Of a stretch of 64,000 nucleotides of DNA, positions 16,647 through 25,163 are shown piece after piece. The notes beneath the pieces are model-generated. The model was not told where the DNA came from, did no database searches, and saw only the letters and a program-made list of their open reading frames with translations. This DNA comes from Faucicola mancuniensis (GTDB lineage: Bacteria > Pseudomonadota > Gammaproteobacteria > Pseudomonadales > Moraxellaceae): contig NZ_CP171363.1 in the NCBI RefSeq assembly GCF_046523945.1, positions 1,736,001-1,800,000 of the forward strand, in the 5' to 3' direction. The first letter of the stretch is position 1; each line of letters opens with the position of its first letter. The translations under genes were made by a program, and so were the position numbers.

Positions 16647-17813
16647 ATGGCAACGCAATTTATTCCTTACGGACGGCAACACATCACCCAAGCTGATATT
16701 GATGCAGTGGTGCAAGTTCTACATTCCGATTTCTTAACGCAAGGCAGTCAAGTGCCAGCGTTTGAAAAATTGGTGGCTGATTATACAGGTGCAAAATTTG
16801 GCGTTGCAGTCAATAGTGCCACCTCTGCCTTACATATCGCTTGTTTGGCTTTAGGTCTTGGCAAAGGCGATATTTTGTGGACAACGCCAAATACTTTTGT
16901 CGCATCGGCAAATTGTGCCTTGTACTGCGCGGCAAGCGTGGATTTTGTGGATGTTGACCCTATTACGCTGAATTTATCAGTAGAAAAACTTGCCGAAAAA
17001 TTAGAAATTGCCAAAACACAAAACAAATTACCAAAAATTGTCGTGCCTGTGCATTTTGCAGGCGAGCCGTGCGATATGGCAAAAATTCACGAATTATCAA
17101 AAACTTACGGTTTTAAAATCATTGAAGACGCATCGCACGCCATTGGTGGAAAATATGACGGCAAACCGATTGGAAATTGTGAATTTAGTGATATTACCGT
17201 TTTTAGCTTTCACCCTGTCAAAATCATCACCACAGCCGAAGGTGGGCTTGCCACCACCAACAGCCAAGCATTAGCCGAAAAAATGCAACTGTTTCGCAGT
17301 CATGGCATCACTCGTGAAGTCGATAAAATGGTGGGCGAGCCTGATGGCAGTTGGTATTATCAGCAGATTGACTTGGGTTTTAACTACCGTATGACCGAAT
17401 TGCAAGGGGCATTGGGCGTGAGCCAAATGGCAAATTTGGATAAATTTGTTGCTCGCCGTCACGAGCTTGCCAAGCGTTATGATGAATTGCTCAAAGATTT
17501 TCCGATTATTTTACCGTTTAGAAATCCAAACAATTATTCGGGTTTGCATTTATATCCAATTCAAATTAAAGTGGAAAGTGGCAAAACTCGTAAACAAGTA
17601 TTTGACACTCTGCGTGAACAAAACATTGGCGTCAATGTGCATTACATTCCTTTGCATACTCAGCCGTATTATGCCAAAATGGGCTTTCAGCAGGGCGATC
17701 TTGTCAATGCAGAAAACTACTATCAAGGGGCGATTAGCTTGCCACTTTTTTATGATTTGACTGATGAAATGCAAGATGATGTGGTGCGTGCGTTGCAAAA
17801 GGCGTTAAATTAA
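16647..17813 (+). CDS. pseC: UDP-4-amino-4,6-dideoxy-N-acetyl-beta-L-altrosamine transaminase, PseC
   Basis: This PLP-dependent aminotransferase of the DegT/DnrJ/EryC1 family (388 residues) transfers an amino group from glutamate to the PseB product. It starts with FIPYGRQHITQADIDAV. It carries SATSALHIACLALGLGKGD, the EDASHAIGGKY segment with the cofactor-binding Asp, and FSFHPVKIITTAEGG, where the Lys forms the PLP Schiff base. NFNYRMTELQ-type family sequence appears as LGFNYRMTELQGALG. The gene lies 11 bases after pseB and its stop overlaps the ATG of pseF. Position between pseB and pseF separates it from other sugar aminotransferases such as PglE. Confidence 0.95.
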   Translation: MATQFIPYGRQHITQADIDAVVQVLHSDFLTQGSQVPAFEKLVADYTGAKFGVAVNSATSALHIACLALGLGKGDILWTTPNTFVASANCALYCAASVDFVDVDPITLNLSVEKLAEKLEIAKTQNKLPKIVVPVHFAGEPCDMAKIHELSKTYGFKIIEDASHAIGGKYDGKPIGNCEFSDITVFSFHPVKIITTAEGGLATTNSQALAEKMQLFRSHGITREVDKMVGEPDGSWYYQQIDLGFNYRMTELQGALGVSQMANLDKFVARRHELAKRYDELLKDFPIILPFRNPNNYSGLHLYPIQIKVESGKTRKQVFDTLREQNIGVNVHYIPLHTQPYYAKMGFQQGDLVNAENYYQGAISLPLFYDLTDEMQDDVVRALQKALN

Positions 17814-18478
17814 TGAACATTTGTATCATTCCTGCTCGTGGCGGTAGCAAACGCATTCCACGCAAAAATATCAAAAATTTTTGTGGCAAGCCCATGATTG
17901 CTTACGCCATCACTACCGCAAAAAACAGCGAATTATTTGACAAAATCATTGTATCTACCGATGATGATGAAATCGCAAGCATTGCCGAGCAATACGGAGC
18001 AGAGGTGTTAAAACGCCCTGCAGAACTTGCTGATGATTATGCGACAACGGTTGCGGTAATTCGCCATGCAATTGATAATATTGGACAAAATTTTACCAAT
18101 ATTTGCTGTATTTATCCGTGTACGCCTTTGTTAAAAAGTGAGTATTTAACCAAAAGTTTTGAAAATTGGCAAGAATCAAACCATTTGTTTTGTTTTCCTG
18201 TATTGGCGTTTGAATCGTCTATTTTTCGTGCGTTAAAAATTGATGAACAAGGAAAAACTACCACGATTTTTGACAATGAAAGCACTCGCACCCAAGATTT
18301 AACAACGGCTTATCATGATGCAGGGCAGTTTTATTGGGGCAGCCGTGATTCGTGGCTAAATGAAAATTCTATTCATAATCATGGACTTGCATTTATTTTG
18401 CCAAAAAATAGCGTGGTGGATATTGATAACGATGACGATTGGCAATTTGCTGAAATGCTGTATCGGCTAAAGGGTTAA
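17813..18478 (+). CDS. pseF: Pseudaminic acid cytidylyltransferase, PseF
   Basis: PseF activates pseudaminic acid with CTP to give CMP-Pse, the donor for glycosyltransferases. The protein has 221 residues, of the CMP-NeuAc synthetase type. The CTP-binding start IIPARGGSKRIPRKNIK is near-perfect, followed by STDDDEIA and a C-terminal VVDIDNDDDWQFAEMLY segment that supplies metal-binding Asp residues. AYHDAGQFYWGS is typical of PseF as opposed to NeuA. The ATG overlaps the pseC stop by one base, so the genes are probably translationally coupled. Confidence 0.95.
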   Translation: MNICIIPARGGSKRIPRKNIKNFCGKPMIAYAITTAKNSELFDKIIVSTDDDEIASIAEQYGAEVLKRPAELADDYATTVAVIRHAIDNIGQNFTNICCIYPCTPLLKSEYLTKSFENWQESNHLFCFPVLAFESSIFRALKIDEQGKTTTIFDNESTRTQDLTTAYHDAGQFYWGSRDSWLNENSIHNHGLAFILPKNSVVDIDNDDDWQFAEMLYRLKG

Positions 18479-18479
18479 A

Positions 18480-20159
18480 ATGAAATTTGTTATTAGAGCA
18501 GACGCAAGTTTACAAATCGGTAGTGGTCATATCATGCGATGTTTGACCCTTGCGAATGCTTTGAAAAAAAATGAGCATGAAGTTACTTTTATTTGCCGAG
18601 AACATGACGGACATTTGATAGATTTTTTTAATAATCAAAATATAAACGTTGAAATCTTAGCAAAACCAAAAAATCAAAATTTTACAAAAAATTATGCCCA
18701 TAGCGAATGGCTAGGCGTGAGCGAAACAGACGATTTTGCCGAATGTTTACCGATTTTACAAAAAATACAACCTAATTGGCTGATTATTGACCATTATGCA
18801 ATTGCTAAAAATTGGCAAACGTTGGCAAGGCAACATTTTCCCAATGTTAAAATTTTACAAATTGATGATTTAGCCGACCGAGAACATGATTGTGATATTT
18901 TGCTAGACCAAACGTTTGGCAGAAAAAATGATGATTATCAATCACTTGTGCTAAAAAACTGTCAATTATTACTGGGTTGCCGTTTTGCTTTATTGCGTGA
19001 TGAATTTGCTAATTGGCGAGAATTTAGCCTAGGCAGACGGCAAAAAATTAGCAAAATAAAGACGATTTTAATCAATTTGGGTGGTGTGGATAAAGATAAT
19101 ATCACGCTAAAAGTGTTGCAAAATCTAGCCGAATATTGTCAAAAAACTGAACAAAATTTTAATATTACCGTAGTCATGGGAAAAACTGCACCCCATACGC
19201 CAAGTGTACAAGATTTTGCTAAACAAATGCCGAATTGTCATGTGCTTATCGGTGCGGATAATATGGCAGAACTTATGGCAAATGCCGATATGGCAATCGG
19301 TGCAGGTGGTAGCACGTCTTGGGAGCGGTGCTGTCTTGGCGTGCCGGCTTTGCTACTTGTGCTTGCTGATAATCAAAGCTATTTGGCAAATGTATTGCAT
19401 GAAAAAAATGCAGTGGTTGCCTTATTGGATTTGCAAAATTTTGAGCAGGATTTTTTAGCAAAACTACAAGATTTGCAACAAACTTTTGTTAAAATTAGCC
19501 AAAATTGCCAAAAAGTTGTTGATGGATTTGGAGCAAAACGAGTAGCAAATTACCTTGATTTATCAGTAAAATACCAACAAAATTTTGCCAAAATATCGGT
19601 AAGATTGGCAACAGTAAATGATTTAATAACTGTTTGGCAATGGCGGAATCATGAAGAAGTTCGCAAATTTATGTTTGGGCAAGATGAAATTGCGTTATCC
19701 GACCATAAAAAATGGTTTAACAAACAGTTAAGTTTATCAAATGTAACTTTGCTAATTTTTGAGTTAAATCAACAACCTATCGGGTTTGTCAATTTTACAC
19801 GCCTAACAGTTGATAAATACCAAACGTTAAATAATTCTGTAAAATCTAAAAACGCTTTAGCAACGAATAAGGCTAGTTGGGGTTTTTATTTATCGCCAGA
19901 TTGTCCAAAAGGGCAGGGGTTGGGGTTTTTGCTTGGGGTGTTGGCGATTGGTTTTATTTTTAATCAAACCAACACTTTATATCAAAAGCCACCGCAAGCG
20001 ATTACCGCTCAAGTGCTTGCGTATAATCAAGCGTCTTTGGCGTTGCACCGTAAATTGGGTTTTGTGGAAAAAGATGTGTTAAAACAGTATTTTAGCGTAA
20101 ACAATCAAACGTATGATGTCTTTGAGTTTGAATTAACAAGTGAACAATTTTTATTTTAA
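18480..20159 (+). CDS. pseG: Fused PseG (UDP-sugar hydrolase) and PseH (GNAT acetyltransferase)
   Basis: One 559-residue frame holds two pathway enzymes. Residues 1 to about 345 are PseG, which removes UDP from UDP-2,4-diacetamido-2,4,6-trideoxy-beta-L-altropyranose. It has GSGHIMRC with the catalytic His, and the GT-B-like nucleotide site AGGSTSWERCCLGVPAL. Residues from about 368 to 559 are a GNAT domain matching PseH, which N-acetylates C4 of the altrosamine, with ATVNDLITVWQWRNHEEVRK at its start and NQASLALHRKLGFVE near its end. The two enzymes act on successive intermediates (PseH, then PseG), so fusion could channel substrate. They are separate genes in Campylobacter and Helicobacter. 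The frame is uninterrupted, so I do not think a sequencing error made it. Confidence 0.93.
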   Translation: MKFVIRADASLQIGSGHIMRCLTLANALKKNEHEVTFICREHDGHLIDFFNNQNINVEILAKPKNQNFTKNYAHSEWLGVSETDDFAECLPILQKIQPNWLIIDHYAIAKNWQTLARQHFPNVKILQIDDLADREHDCDILLDQTFGRKNDDYQSLVLKNCQLLLGCRFALLRDEFANWREFSLGRRQKISKIKTILINLGGVDKDNITLKVLQNLAEYCQKTEQNFNITVVMGKTAPHTPSVQDFAKQMPNCHVLIGADNMAELMANADMAIGAGGSTSWERCCLGVPALLLVLADNQSYLANVLHEKNAVVALLDLQNFEQDFLAKLQDLQQTFVKISQNCQKVVDGFGAKRVANYLDLSVKYQQNFAKISVRLATVNDLITVWQWRNHEEVRKFMFGQDEIALSDHKKWFNKQLSLSNVTLLIFELNQQPIGFVNFTRLTVDKYQTLNNSVKSKNALATNKASWGFYLSPDCPKGQGLGFLLGVLAIGFIFNQTNTLYQKPPQAITAQVLAYNQASLALHRKLGFVEKDVLKQYFSVNNQTYDVFEFELTSEQFLF

Positions 20160-20170
20160 GATATGAAATC

Positions 20171-21223
20171 ATGACAAAAAATTTTCAAATCAACAACCGC
20201 CCAATTGGCACAGGCTATCCGCCTTACATCATCGCCGAAATGTCCGCCAACCACAACGGCAACATCGACAACGCCTTTAAAATCATCGAACTCGCCAAAG
20301 TGTGCGGTGCAGACGCTGTCAAAATGCAAACCTACACCCCAGACACCATAACGCTCAACAGCACTGCCCCAGATTTTCAAATTCATGGCGGACTGTGGGA
20401 CGGACGGTCGCTGTACGAACTGTACGAGCAAGCCTACACGCCTTGGGATTGGCACAAGCCACTGTTTGACCACGCACGCAAAATTGGCATTACCATTTTT
20501 AGCTCGCCATTTGATTTTACAGCGGTAGATTTATTAGAAAATCTAAACGCCCCTGCGTACAAAATCGCATCGTTTGAAGCCATTGATTTGCCACTCATCA
20601 AATATGTGGCAAGCACAAGCAAGCCGATGATTATTTCCACAGGCATGGCGGACGAGCAAGAAATTGCCGAAGCTGTTGCGACCGCTCGTGATGGTGGTTG
20701 CACCGAATTGGCGTTACTGCACTGCGTAAGTGGCTATCCTGCCCCTGCCCACGACTACAACCTACGCACCATTGCCGACATGCAGACACGATTTGGCGTG
20801 CCGATTGGCTTGTCCGACCACACACTTGACAACACCACAGCGATGGTAAGCATTGCGATGGGTGCGTGTATTATTGAAAAACACTTCACCCTAGACCGTA
20901 ACGGTGGTGGAGCGGACGACAGTTTTTCGTTAGAACCTACCGATTTAACCAATCTGTGTAAGGATAGCAAAACTGCTTGGCAATCTCTTGGGTGTGTGGA
21001 TTATGGTCGCAAATCTAGTGAAATCGGCAACGTACAATTTCGCCGTTCGTTGTATTTTGTCAAAGATATGCAAAAAGGCGATGTCATTGATGAAACTTGT
21101 GTGCGTAGCGTTCGCCCCGGTTTTGGGCTTGCACCGAAGTTTTTTGATGAAATTTTGGGTAAAAAAGTGCTGTGCGATATTGCCAAAAATACCGCAACGT
21201 CTTGGGAAGTGATTGAAAAATAA
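20171..21223 (+). CDS. pseI: Pseudaminic acid synthase, PseI
   Basis: PseI condenses 2,4-diacetamido-2,4,6-trideoxy-L-altrose with phosphoenolpyruvate to give pseudaminic acid. The protein has 350 residues and the NeuB/PseI layout. A TIM barrel comprises PPYIIAEMSANHNGN, ADAVKMQTYTPDTIT and the IISTGMADEQEI region, and is followed by a C-terminal antifreeze-like SAF domain from about residue 290 (RRSLYFVKDMQKGDVI). IEKHFTLDRNGGGADDSFSLEP is the usual metal and substrate segment. YTPDTITLNSTAPDF favours PseI over NeuB. With pseB, pseC, pseF and the pseG-pseH fusion this completes the route to CMP-Pse. Confidence 0.95.
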   Translation: MTKNFQINNRPIGTGYPPYIIAEMSANHNGNIDNAFKIIELAKVCGADAVKMQTYTPDTITLNSTAPDFQIHGGLWDGRSLYELYEQAYTPWDWHKPLFDHARKIGITIFSSPFDFTAVDLLENLNAPAYKIASFEAIDLPLIKYVASTSKPMIISTGMADEQEIAEAVATARDGGCTELALLHCVSGYPAPAHDYNLRTIADMQTRFGVPIGLSDHTLDNTTAMVSIAMGACIIEKHFTLDRNGGGADDSFSLEPTDLTNLCKDSKTAWQSLGCVDYGRKSSEIGNVQFRRSLYFVKDMQKGDVIDETCVRSVRPGFGLAPKFFDEILGKKVLCDIAKNTATSWEVIEK

Positions 21224-21230
21224 CGATTAA

Positions 21231-22469
21231 ATGCGAAAAAAAGTCCAATCCCTTGCCAAATCTGCCCTATTAAAAGACAGCGTGATTTACCTAGCAGGTG
21301 AATTGTTGTCAAAAGCCATGCCGTTTTTGCTGTTGCCGTATTTGACCAGAATGCTTGGCACAGACGGCTTTGGAGAGTTGTCATATTATTTGGCGATTGG
21401 GGCGTTTTTGCTGATTTTTATGAGCCTATCGCAAAACGGTGCGATAACTCGTTATTACTATGTTTATGGCAAAAATGGGCTTGGCAATCTGCTGTTGGCA
21501 GGTGGTTTATATAGTTTTGCTATATTTTTGTTGGGTGTTATTATCAGCATTTTGCAAAAAAGCGAAGGTTTTTTTTATTGCGTTTTGATTGCATTTTTGC
21601 AAAGTTTGGTACAAAATCAACTTGCCTTACGCCAATGTCAAAAACGCCCGTTTAGCTATTTTGTTATTCAAATTAGCCTTGCGATAACCAACGTAATTTT
21701 TACCGTTGGTCTGTTTTATTTATTGAATGAAAACAAGGTGATAGAGCGACTGATGGCGATAAGTCTGTCGTACTTTATTACCTTTAGTGGTGCGATATTA
21801 CTGTTAAAAAAGACGTTTGACATTCGCATTCGCCCAACGCTAAAACTGCTAAAATTGGCAATCGGCTATATCATCACTTTTGGCTTGCCGTTGATTTTGC
21901 ATGCTTTGAGTTATACGGTTAAAGGGCAGTTTGACCGTGTGCTGATTAACGAGCGATTTTCCGCCCATGAACTTGGCGTTTATTCGGCAGGTGTGCAAGT
22001 GGCGAGCGTGGTAACTGTACTAATTATGGCGGTGAATTCGGCAGGCGTGCCTTACCTTTATGAACGGCTAAAAACAGGCAAAATTCAGCTTGCACACTTA
22101 CACCGAGCCTTTTGGTTCAGCCTTGCCGTGCCGATTGTGGTAACGCTGTTTGCCTATTTGTTGCCCTTGTCGTTGTTTACTTTTGTGCTTGGTGAGGCGT
22201 TCGCCCCAAGCCGTTTTTATACGGTGTTTTTTGTATTTGCGTTTTCGCTGACAATTCCCTACTTAATTTTGGTAAATTATCTGTTTTATCATGCCAAAAA
22301 CGCCCAAATTTCTGCTTGTTCGGTGATTTCAACGGTGGTTTATTTGCTGGTTTTGTGGTGGGCGAGCGTTGAAAATATGCAGTTTGTGCCGTTGGCAAGC
22401 GTTATCAGTACAGCTATTTTATTGCCGTTATTATACTATTTTACTAAACAAATTGATAAGAAAAAATGA
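21231..22469 (+). CDS. Oligosaccharide flippase (Wzx/MOP superfamily)
   Basis: This is a 412-residue integral membrane protein with about twelve hydrophobic segments, of the polysaccharide-biosynthesis flippase type that moves lipid-linked oligosaccharides to the periplasmic face. The N-terminal LLSKAMPFLLLPYLTRMLG pattern is characteristic of Wzx-like proteins, as is the GQFDRVLINERFSAHELGVYSAGVQ segment in the middle. It sits between the sugar-synthesis genes and three glycosyltransferases, overlapping the next gene by four bases. Its presence implies that the pseudaminic acid product is built on a lipid carrier. No polymerase (Wzy) or initiating transferase lies in the window, so the glycan type is open. 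Confidence 0.88.
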   Translation: MRKKVQSLAKSALLKDSVIYLAGELLSKAMPFLLLPYLTRMLGTDGFGELSYYLAIGAFLLIFMSLSQNGAITRYYYVYGKNGLGNLLLAGGLYSFAIFLLGVIISILQKSEGFFYCVLIAFLQSLVQNQLALRQCQKRPFSYFVIQISLAITNVIFTVGLFYLLNENKVIERLMAISLSYFITFSGAILLLKKTFDIRIRPTLKLLKLAIGYIITFGLPLILHALSYTVKGQFDRVLINERFSAHELGVYSAGVQVASVVTVLIMAVNSAGVPYLYERLKTGKIQLAHLHRAFWFSLAVPIVVTLFAYLLPLSLFTFVLGEAFAPSRFYTVFFVFAFSLTIPYLILVNYLFYHAKNAQISACSVISTVVYLLVLWWASVENMQFVPLASVISTAILLPLLYYFTKQIDKKK

Positions 22470-23443
22470 ATATTATTCTCTGCATTACGCCATTACAAGT
22501 TTTAATCGCTGAACAAATCATCAAGCAAACACAAGGCGATTTTATCGGTTTATATTTACCGTATGGCGACAATGCAAAACATCGGAATTATTTTAAAAAA
22601 CTAAAAAATTCTTGTCAAAAAACTGAATATATAGAGCTTAAAAATCAAACGTGGCAAGCAAGATTTGCTACGCTCAATAAAATTAAAACTTGTTTAAAAA
22701 ACTTAAATGTTTATCAAAAAAAAATTAACAATATTTATCTAGCAAGTATTGACGTAATTTTTTTACAATATATTATTTCTAAAATAAATTTTAATCAATT
22801 ATACACATTTGATGACGGCACAGCCAATATTTTTCCCAATTCTACTTATTTTAATCCCTTACAAAAATCCTTTGCACAACAAACGTTTAAAAAACTGATT
22901 GGCATTAAATACCCAGATATTCCGAGTATTTTAGCGGTTTCGCAAAAACATTATACAATTTTTCCCAATGAAAAAAATATTATAGAAAATATAGAACCGA
23001 TTTTTTTGTTTAAAAATTTAAAAAAGACTAATAATAAAACTTTATCAATCAAACGGATTTTATTGGGACAAGCGTTGGATAATTTCATCGGTGAAAATGC
23101 TTATCGTGAAATCGTGGTGAATATGAAACAAAAGTTTGCTATTGACAGTTTTGTGCCACACCCACGAGAAAATCTGGATTTTAGCGATATTTTGACGGTC
23201 ATTCATAGCGAAAAAATCATTGAAGATTATCTGATTGACGAGCTAACCGCCAATCTGACCATGCAATACGAGATTTATACCTTTATCAGTACGGCGGTTT
23301 TTTCGTTGCGACAATTGCCGAATGTTGCTATTTTTATGGTTTATAATCAACAACTTATGGAACAATTTAGCAATGCCTATCAGTTTTTGGCAAGCCGTGA
23401 TTTTACCTTGCTAAATTTAGATAAAAGCGAACAAAAATCATGA
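22466..23443 (+). CDS. GT52-type (sialyltransferase-like) glycosyltransferase, candidate pseudaminyltransferase
   Basis: This 325-residue protein fits glycosyltransferase family 52, which includes the Neisseria lipooligosaccharide sialyltransferase Lst. It begins IILCITPLQVLIAEQII, has the acceptor-side YTFDDGTANI motif near residue 115 and the CMP-sugar-associated SFVPHPRE motif near residue 230, followed by SEKIIEDYL. GT52 enzymes use CMP-activated nonulosonic acids, and the only such donor made by this locus is CMP-pseudaminic acid, so transfer of Pse is the natural inference. The gene is clearly richer in A/T and in Asn/Lys/Ile codons than the pse genes. It overlaps both neighbours by four bases (ATGA). 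Confidence 0.8.
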   Translation: MNIILCITPLQVLIAEQIIKQTQGDFIGLYLPYGDNAKHRNYFKKLKNSCQKTEYIELKNQTWQARFATLNKIKTCLKNLNVYQKKINNIYLASIDVIFLQYIISKINFNQLYTFDDGTANIFPNSTYFNPLQKSFAQQTFKKLIGIKYPDIPSILAVSQKHYTIFPNEKNIIENIEPIFLFKNLKKTNNKTLSIKRILLGQALDNFIGENAYREIVVNMKQKFAIDSFVPHPRENLDFSDILTVIHSEKIIEDYLIDELTANLTMQYEIYTFISTAVFSLRQLPNVAIFMVYNQQLMEQFSNAYQFLASRDFTLLNLDKSEQKS

Positions 23444-24255
23444 AAAAACACGCAGTTTTAATCCAAACGCACAAACCGATTGATTATTTTATCCAATTGG
23501 CAAAACGTGAAAAAAACGTCAATTTTTATGTGCATTTTGACAAAAAAGTGAAAAATTTTGAAAAAGTAAATTTAGAAAATATTTATTATCTTGATAACCG
23601 AATTGATGTAAAATGGGGCGGATTTAGCCAAGTGCAAGCAACTTTAAATCTGTTTGAAACCGCTTTTAGTAACAGCGAAAATGCCTATTTTCATTTGGTA
23701 AGTGGTGAAGATGTGGTTTTGCAAGATTTTGATTTTATTGAAAAAAATTGGAAAGAAAATTTTAATTTTGCCGTGATGTTACAATGTGAACAAAATCCAA
23801 AATACCGCTACCGATTTATCATGAATGCACTGCACGCAGATAGCGATTGGCAACGCTCTTTTGTGGGGAAAGTTTTGACAAAACTGCAACAAGGATTTGC
23901 CAAAGTTGTGCTGTATCAAAAGCTAACTTTTTTTGGTTCGCAATGGTTTTCGGTAACTCGGGAAGATTGGGCGAAAATTTTGCCATTCGTGCAGGAATAT
24001 AGCGAATTTTTTTGTCAAAAACTTGTTCCAGATGAGCATTTTTTACAAACGCTGATTACAGAAAAATTGCACAATCAAATTAGCCTAAGCAATGATAATA
24101 AACGCCTAATTATTTTTGACAAAACAGTCAATAATGGTAATAGCCCACTTTATTTGAGTTTTGAGCAATTACAAACGGCTAAAAATAACGGTTTTTGGTT
24201 CGCTCGTAAAGTAAAAAATGATGTAGCTGAGCAATGGTTAATAGGGAATGATTGA
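23440..24255 (+). CDS. Core-2/I-branching beta-1,6-N-acetylglucosaminyltransferase-like (GT14) enzyme
   Basis: This 271-residue predicted glycosyltransferase has the GT14 pattern: HAVLIQTHKP at the N-terminus, VKWGGFSQVQATLNLF, the YFHLVSGEDVVLQ motif (family SGxD), the FFGSQWFSVTRE block and VPDEHFLQTL, whose Glu is the presumed base. Bacterial GT14 members are usually retained in capsule and LPS clusters, and some add GlcNAc or xylose. The acceptor cannot be told. It shares the A/T-rich character of the GT52 gene before it. Four-base overlap with the upstream gene and overlap with the next start mark it as part of the operon. Confidence 0.85.
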   Translation: MKKHAVLIQTHKPIDYFIQLAKREKNVNFYVHFDKKVKNFEKVNLENIYYLDNRIDVKWGGFSQVQATLNLFETAFSNSENAYFHLVSGEDVVLQDFDFIEKNWKENFNFAVMLQCEQNPKYRYRFIMNALHADSDWQRSFVGKVLTKLQQGFAKVVLYQKLTFFGSQWFSVTREDWAKILPFVQEYSEFFCQKLVPDEHFLQTLITEKLHNQISLSNDNKRLIIFDKTVNNGNSPLYLSFEQLQTAKNNGFWFARKVKNDVAEQWLIGND

Positions 24256-25064
24256 TGAAATTTTCTGTGTTAATGTCATTGTATGATAAAGAAAAGTGCG
24301 AGTATTTGATAGAATGTTTTAATAGTTTATTAAATCAAAATTTGCAATCTGATGAAATTGTTTTGGTGTTTGATGGTCAAATTAACCAAAATTTGCAAAT
24401 GATTGTTGATAAATGGCAAGCCAAATTACCGTTAAAAATCATCAAGCTACCACAAAATGTTGGACTTGGCAAAGCCTTAAATGCAGGGCTTAAACATTGC
24501 CAACATGAATGGGTTTTTCGTATGGATACTGATGATATTTGTGTGCCAGAACGATTTGCCAAACAAGTTGATTTTATTAAAAATAATCCGAAAATTTCGG
24601 TCGTTGGTGGTCAAATTGCCGAATTTAATGACAATTCGCAAAACAGCCACGCCAGTCGCACTGTGCCGACCACGAATGAGCAAATTGTCAATTATGCAAA
24701 ATCTCGCAATCCGATTAACCACATGACGGTGGCATTCAAAAAATCTGCGGTGCAAGCGGTCGGCAGTTATCGCCATGCATCGCTTTATGAAGATTATGAC
24801 TTGTGGGTGCGGTTGTTGTTAAACGGTGAAAAGTTTGCCAATTTGCCCGATGTGTTGGTATATGCTCGGGCAGGGCAGGCGATGTATGAACGGCGGGGCG
24901 GACTTGCTTATGCCAACAATGAAATCGCTATGCAACGTTCATTTTATCAAATGGGGTTTTTGACTGTCGCTCATATGGTGAAAAATTTGGTAATTCGGTT
25001 GCCTGTTAGGCTGCTGCCAAATTTTGTGAGAAGTTTTATTTATCAAAAATTATTGAGAAAATAA
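24255..25064 (+). CDS. Family 2 glycosyltransferase
   Basis: This is a 269-residue GT-A fold transferase. FSVLMSLYDKEKCEYLIEC opens the Rossmann-like domain, followed by IVLVFDGQ, NVGLGKALNAGLKHCQHEW and FRMDTDDICVPERF, which contains the metal-binding DXD. EDYDLWVRLL supplies the acceptor-side motif. A C-terminal hydrophobic/amphipathic region (residues about 235-265) may attach it to the membrane. The ATG at 24255 overlaps the previous stop (TGATG). It is the last gene of the pse operon; no strong terminator follows at once. Donor sugar is unknown. Confidence 0.92.
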   Translation: MKFSVLMSLYDKEKCEYLIECFNSLLNQNLQSDEIVLVFDGQINQNLQMIVDKWQAKLPLKIIKLPQNVGLGKALNAGLKHCQHEWVFRMDTDDICVPERFAKQVDFIKNNPKISVVGGQIAEFNDNSQNSHASRTVPTTNEQIVNYAKSRNPINHMTVAFKKSAVQAVGSYRHASLYEDYDLWVRLLLNGEKFANLPDVLVYARAGQAMYERRGGLAYANNEIAMQRSFYQMGFLTVAHMVKNLVIRLPVRLLPNFVRSFIYQKLLRK

Positions 25065-25114
25065 AATTTTTGTTCAAAAACATACAAATTTTCATTGCTT
25101 AAGCCTGTGTTAGG

Positions 25115-25156
25115 CCTTAATCGGTATAGTAGGTATCATACCAACAACCGATTAGG
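25115..25156. repeat. Nested inverted repeat between the pse operon and a decayed gene
   Basis: TAATCGGT (25118-25125) pairs with ACCGATTA (25147-25154), extended by CC/GG beyond a one-base bulge. A second small palindrome, GGTAT-C-ATACC (25132-25142), lies in the loop. It is just before the ATG at 25164. It could be an operator of the decayed gene or a weak end signal for the operon; there is no T tract. Confidence 0.4.
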
Positions 25157-25163
25157 GGCTACC

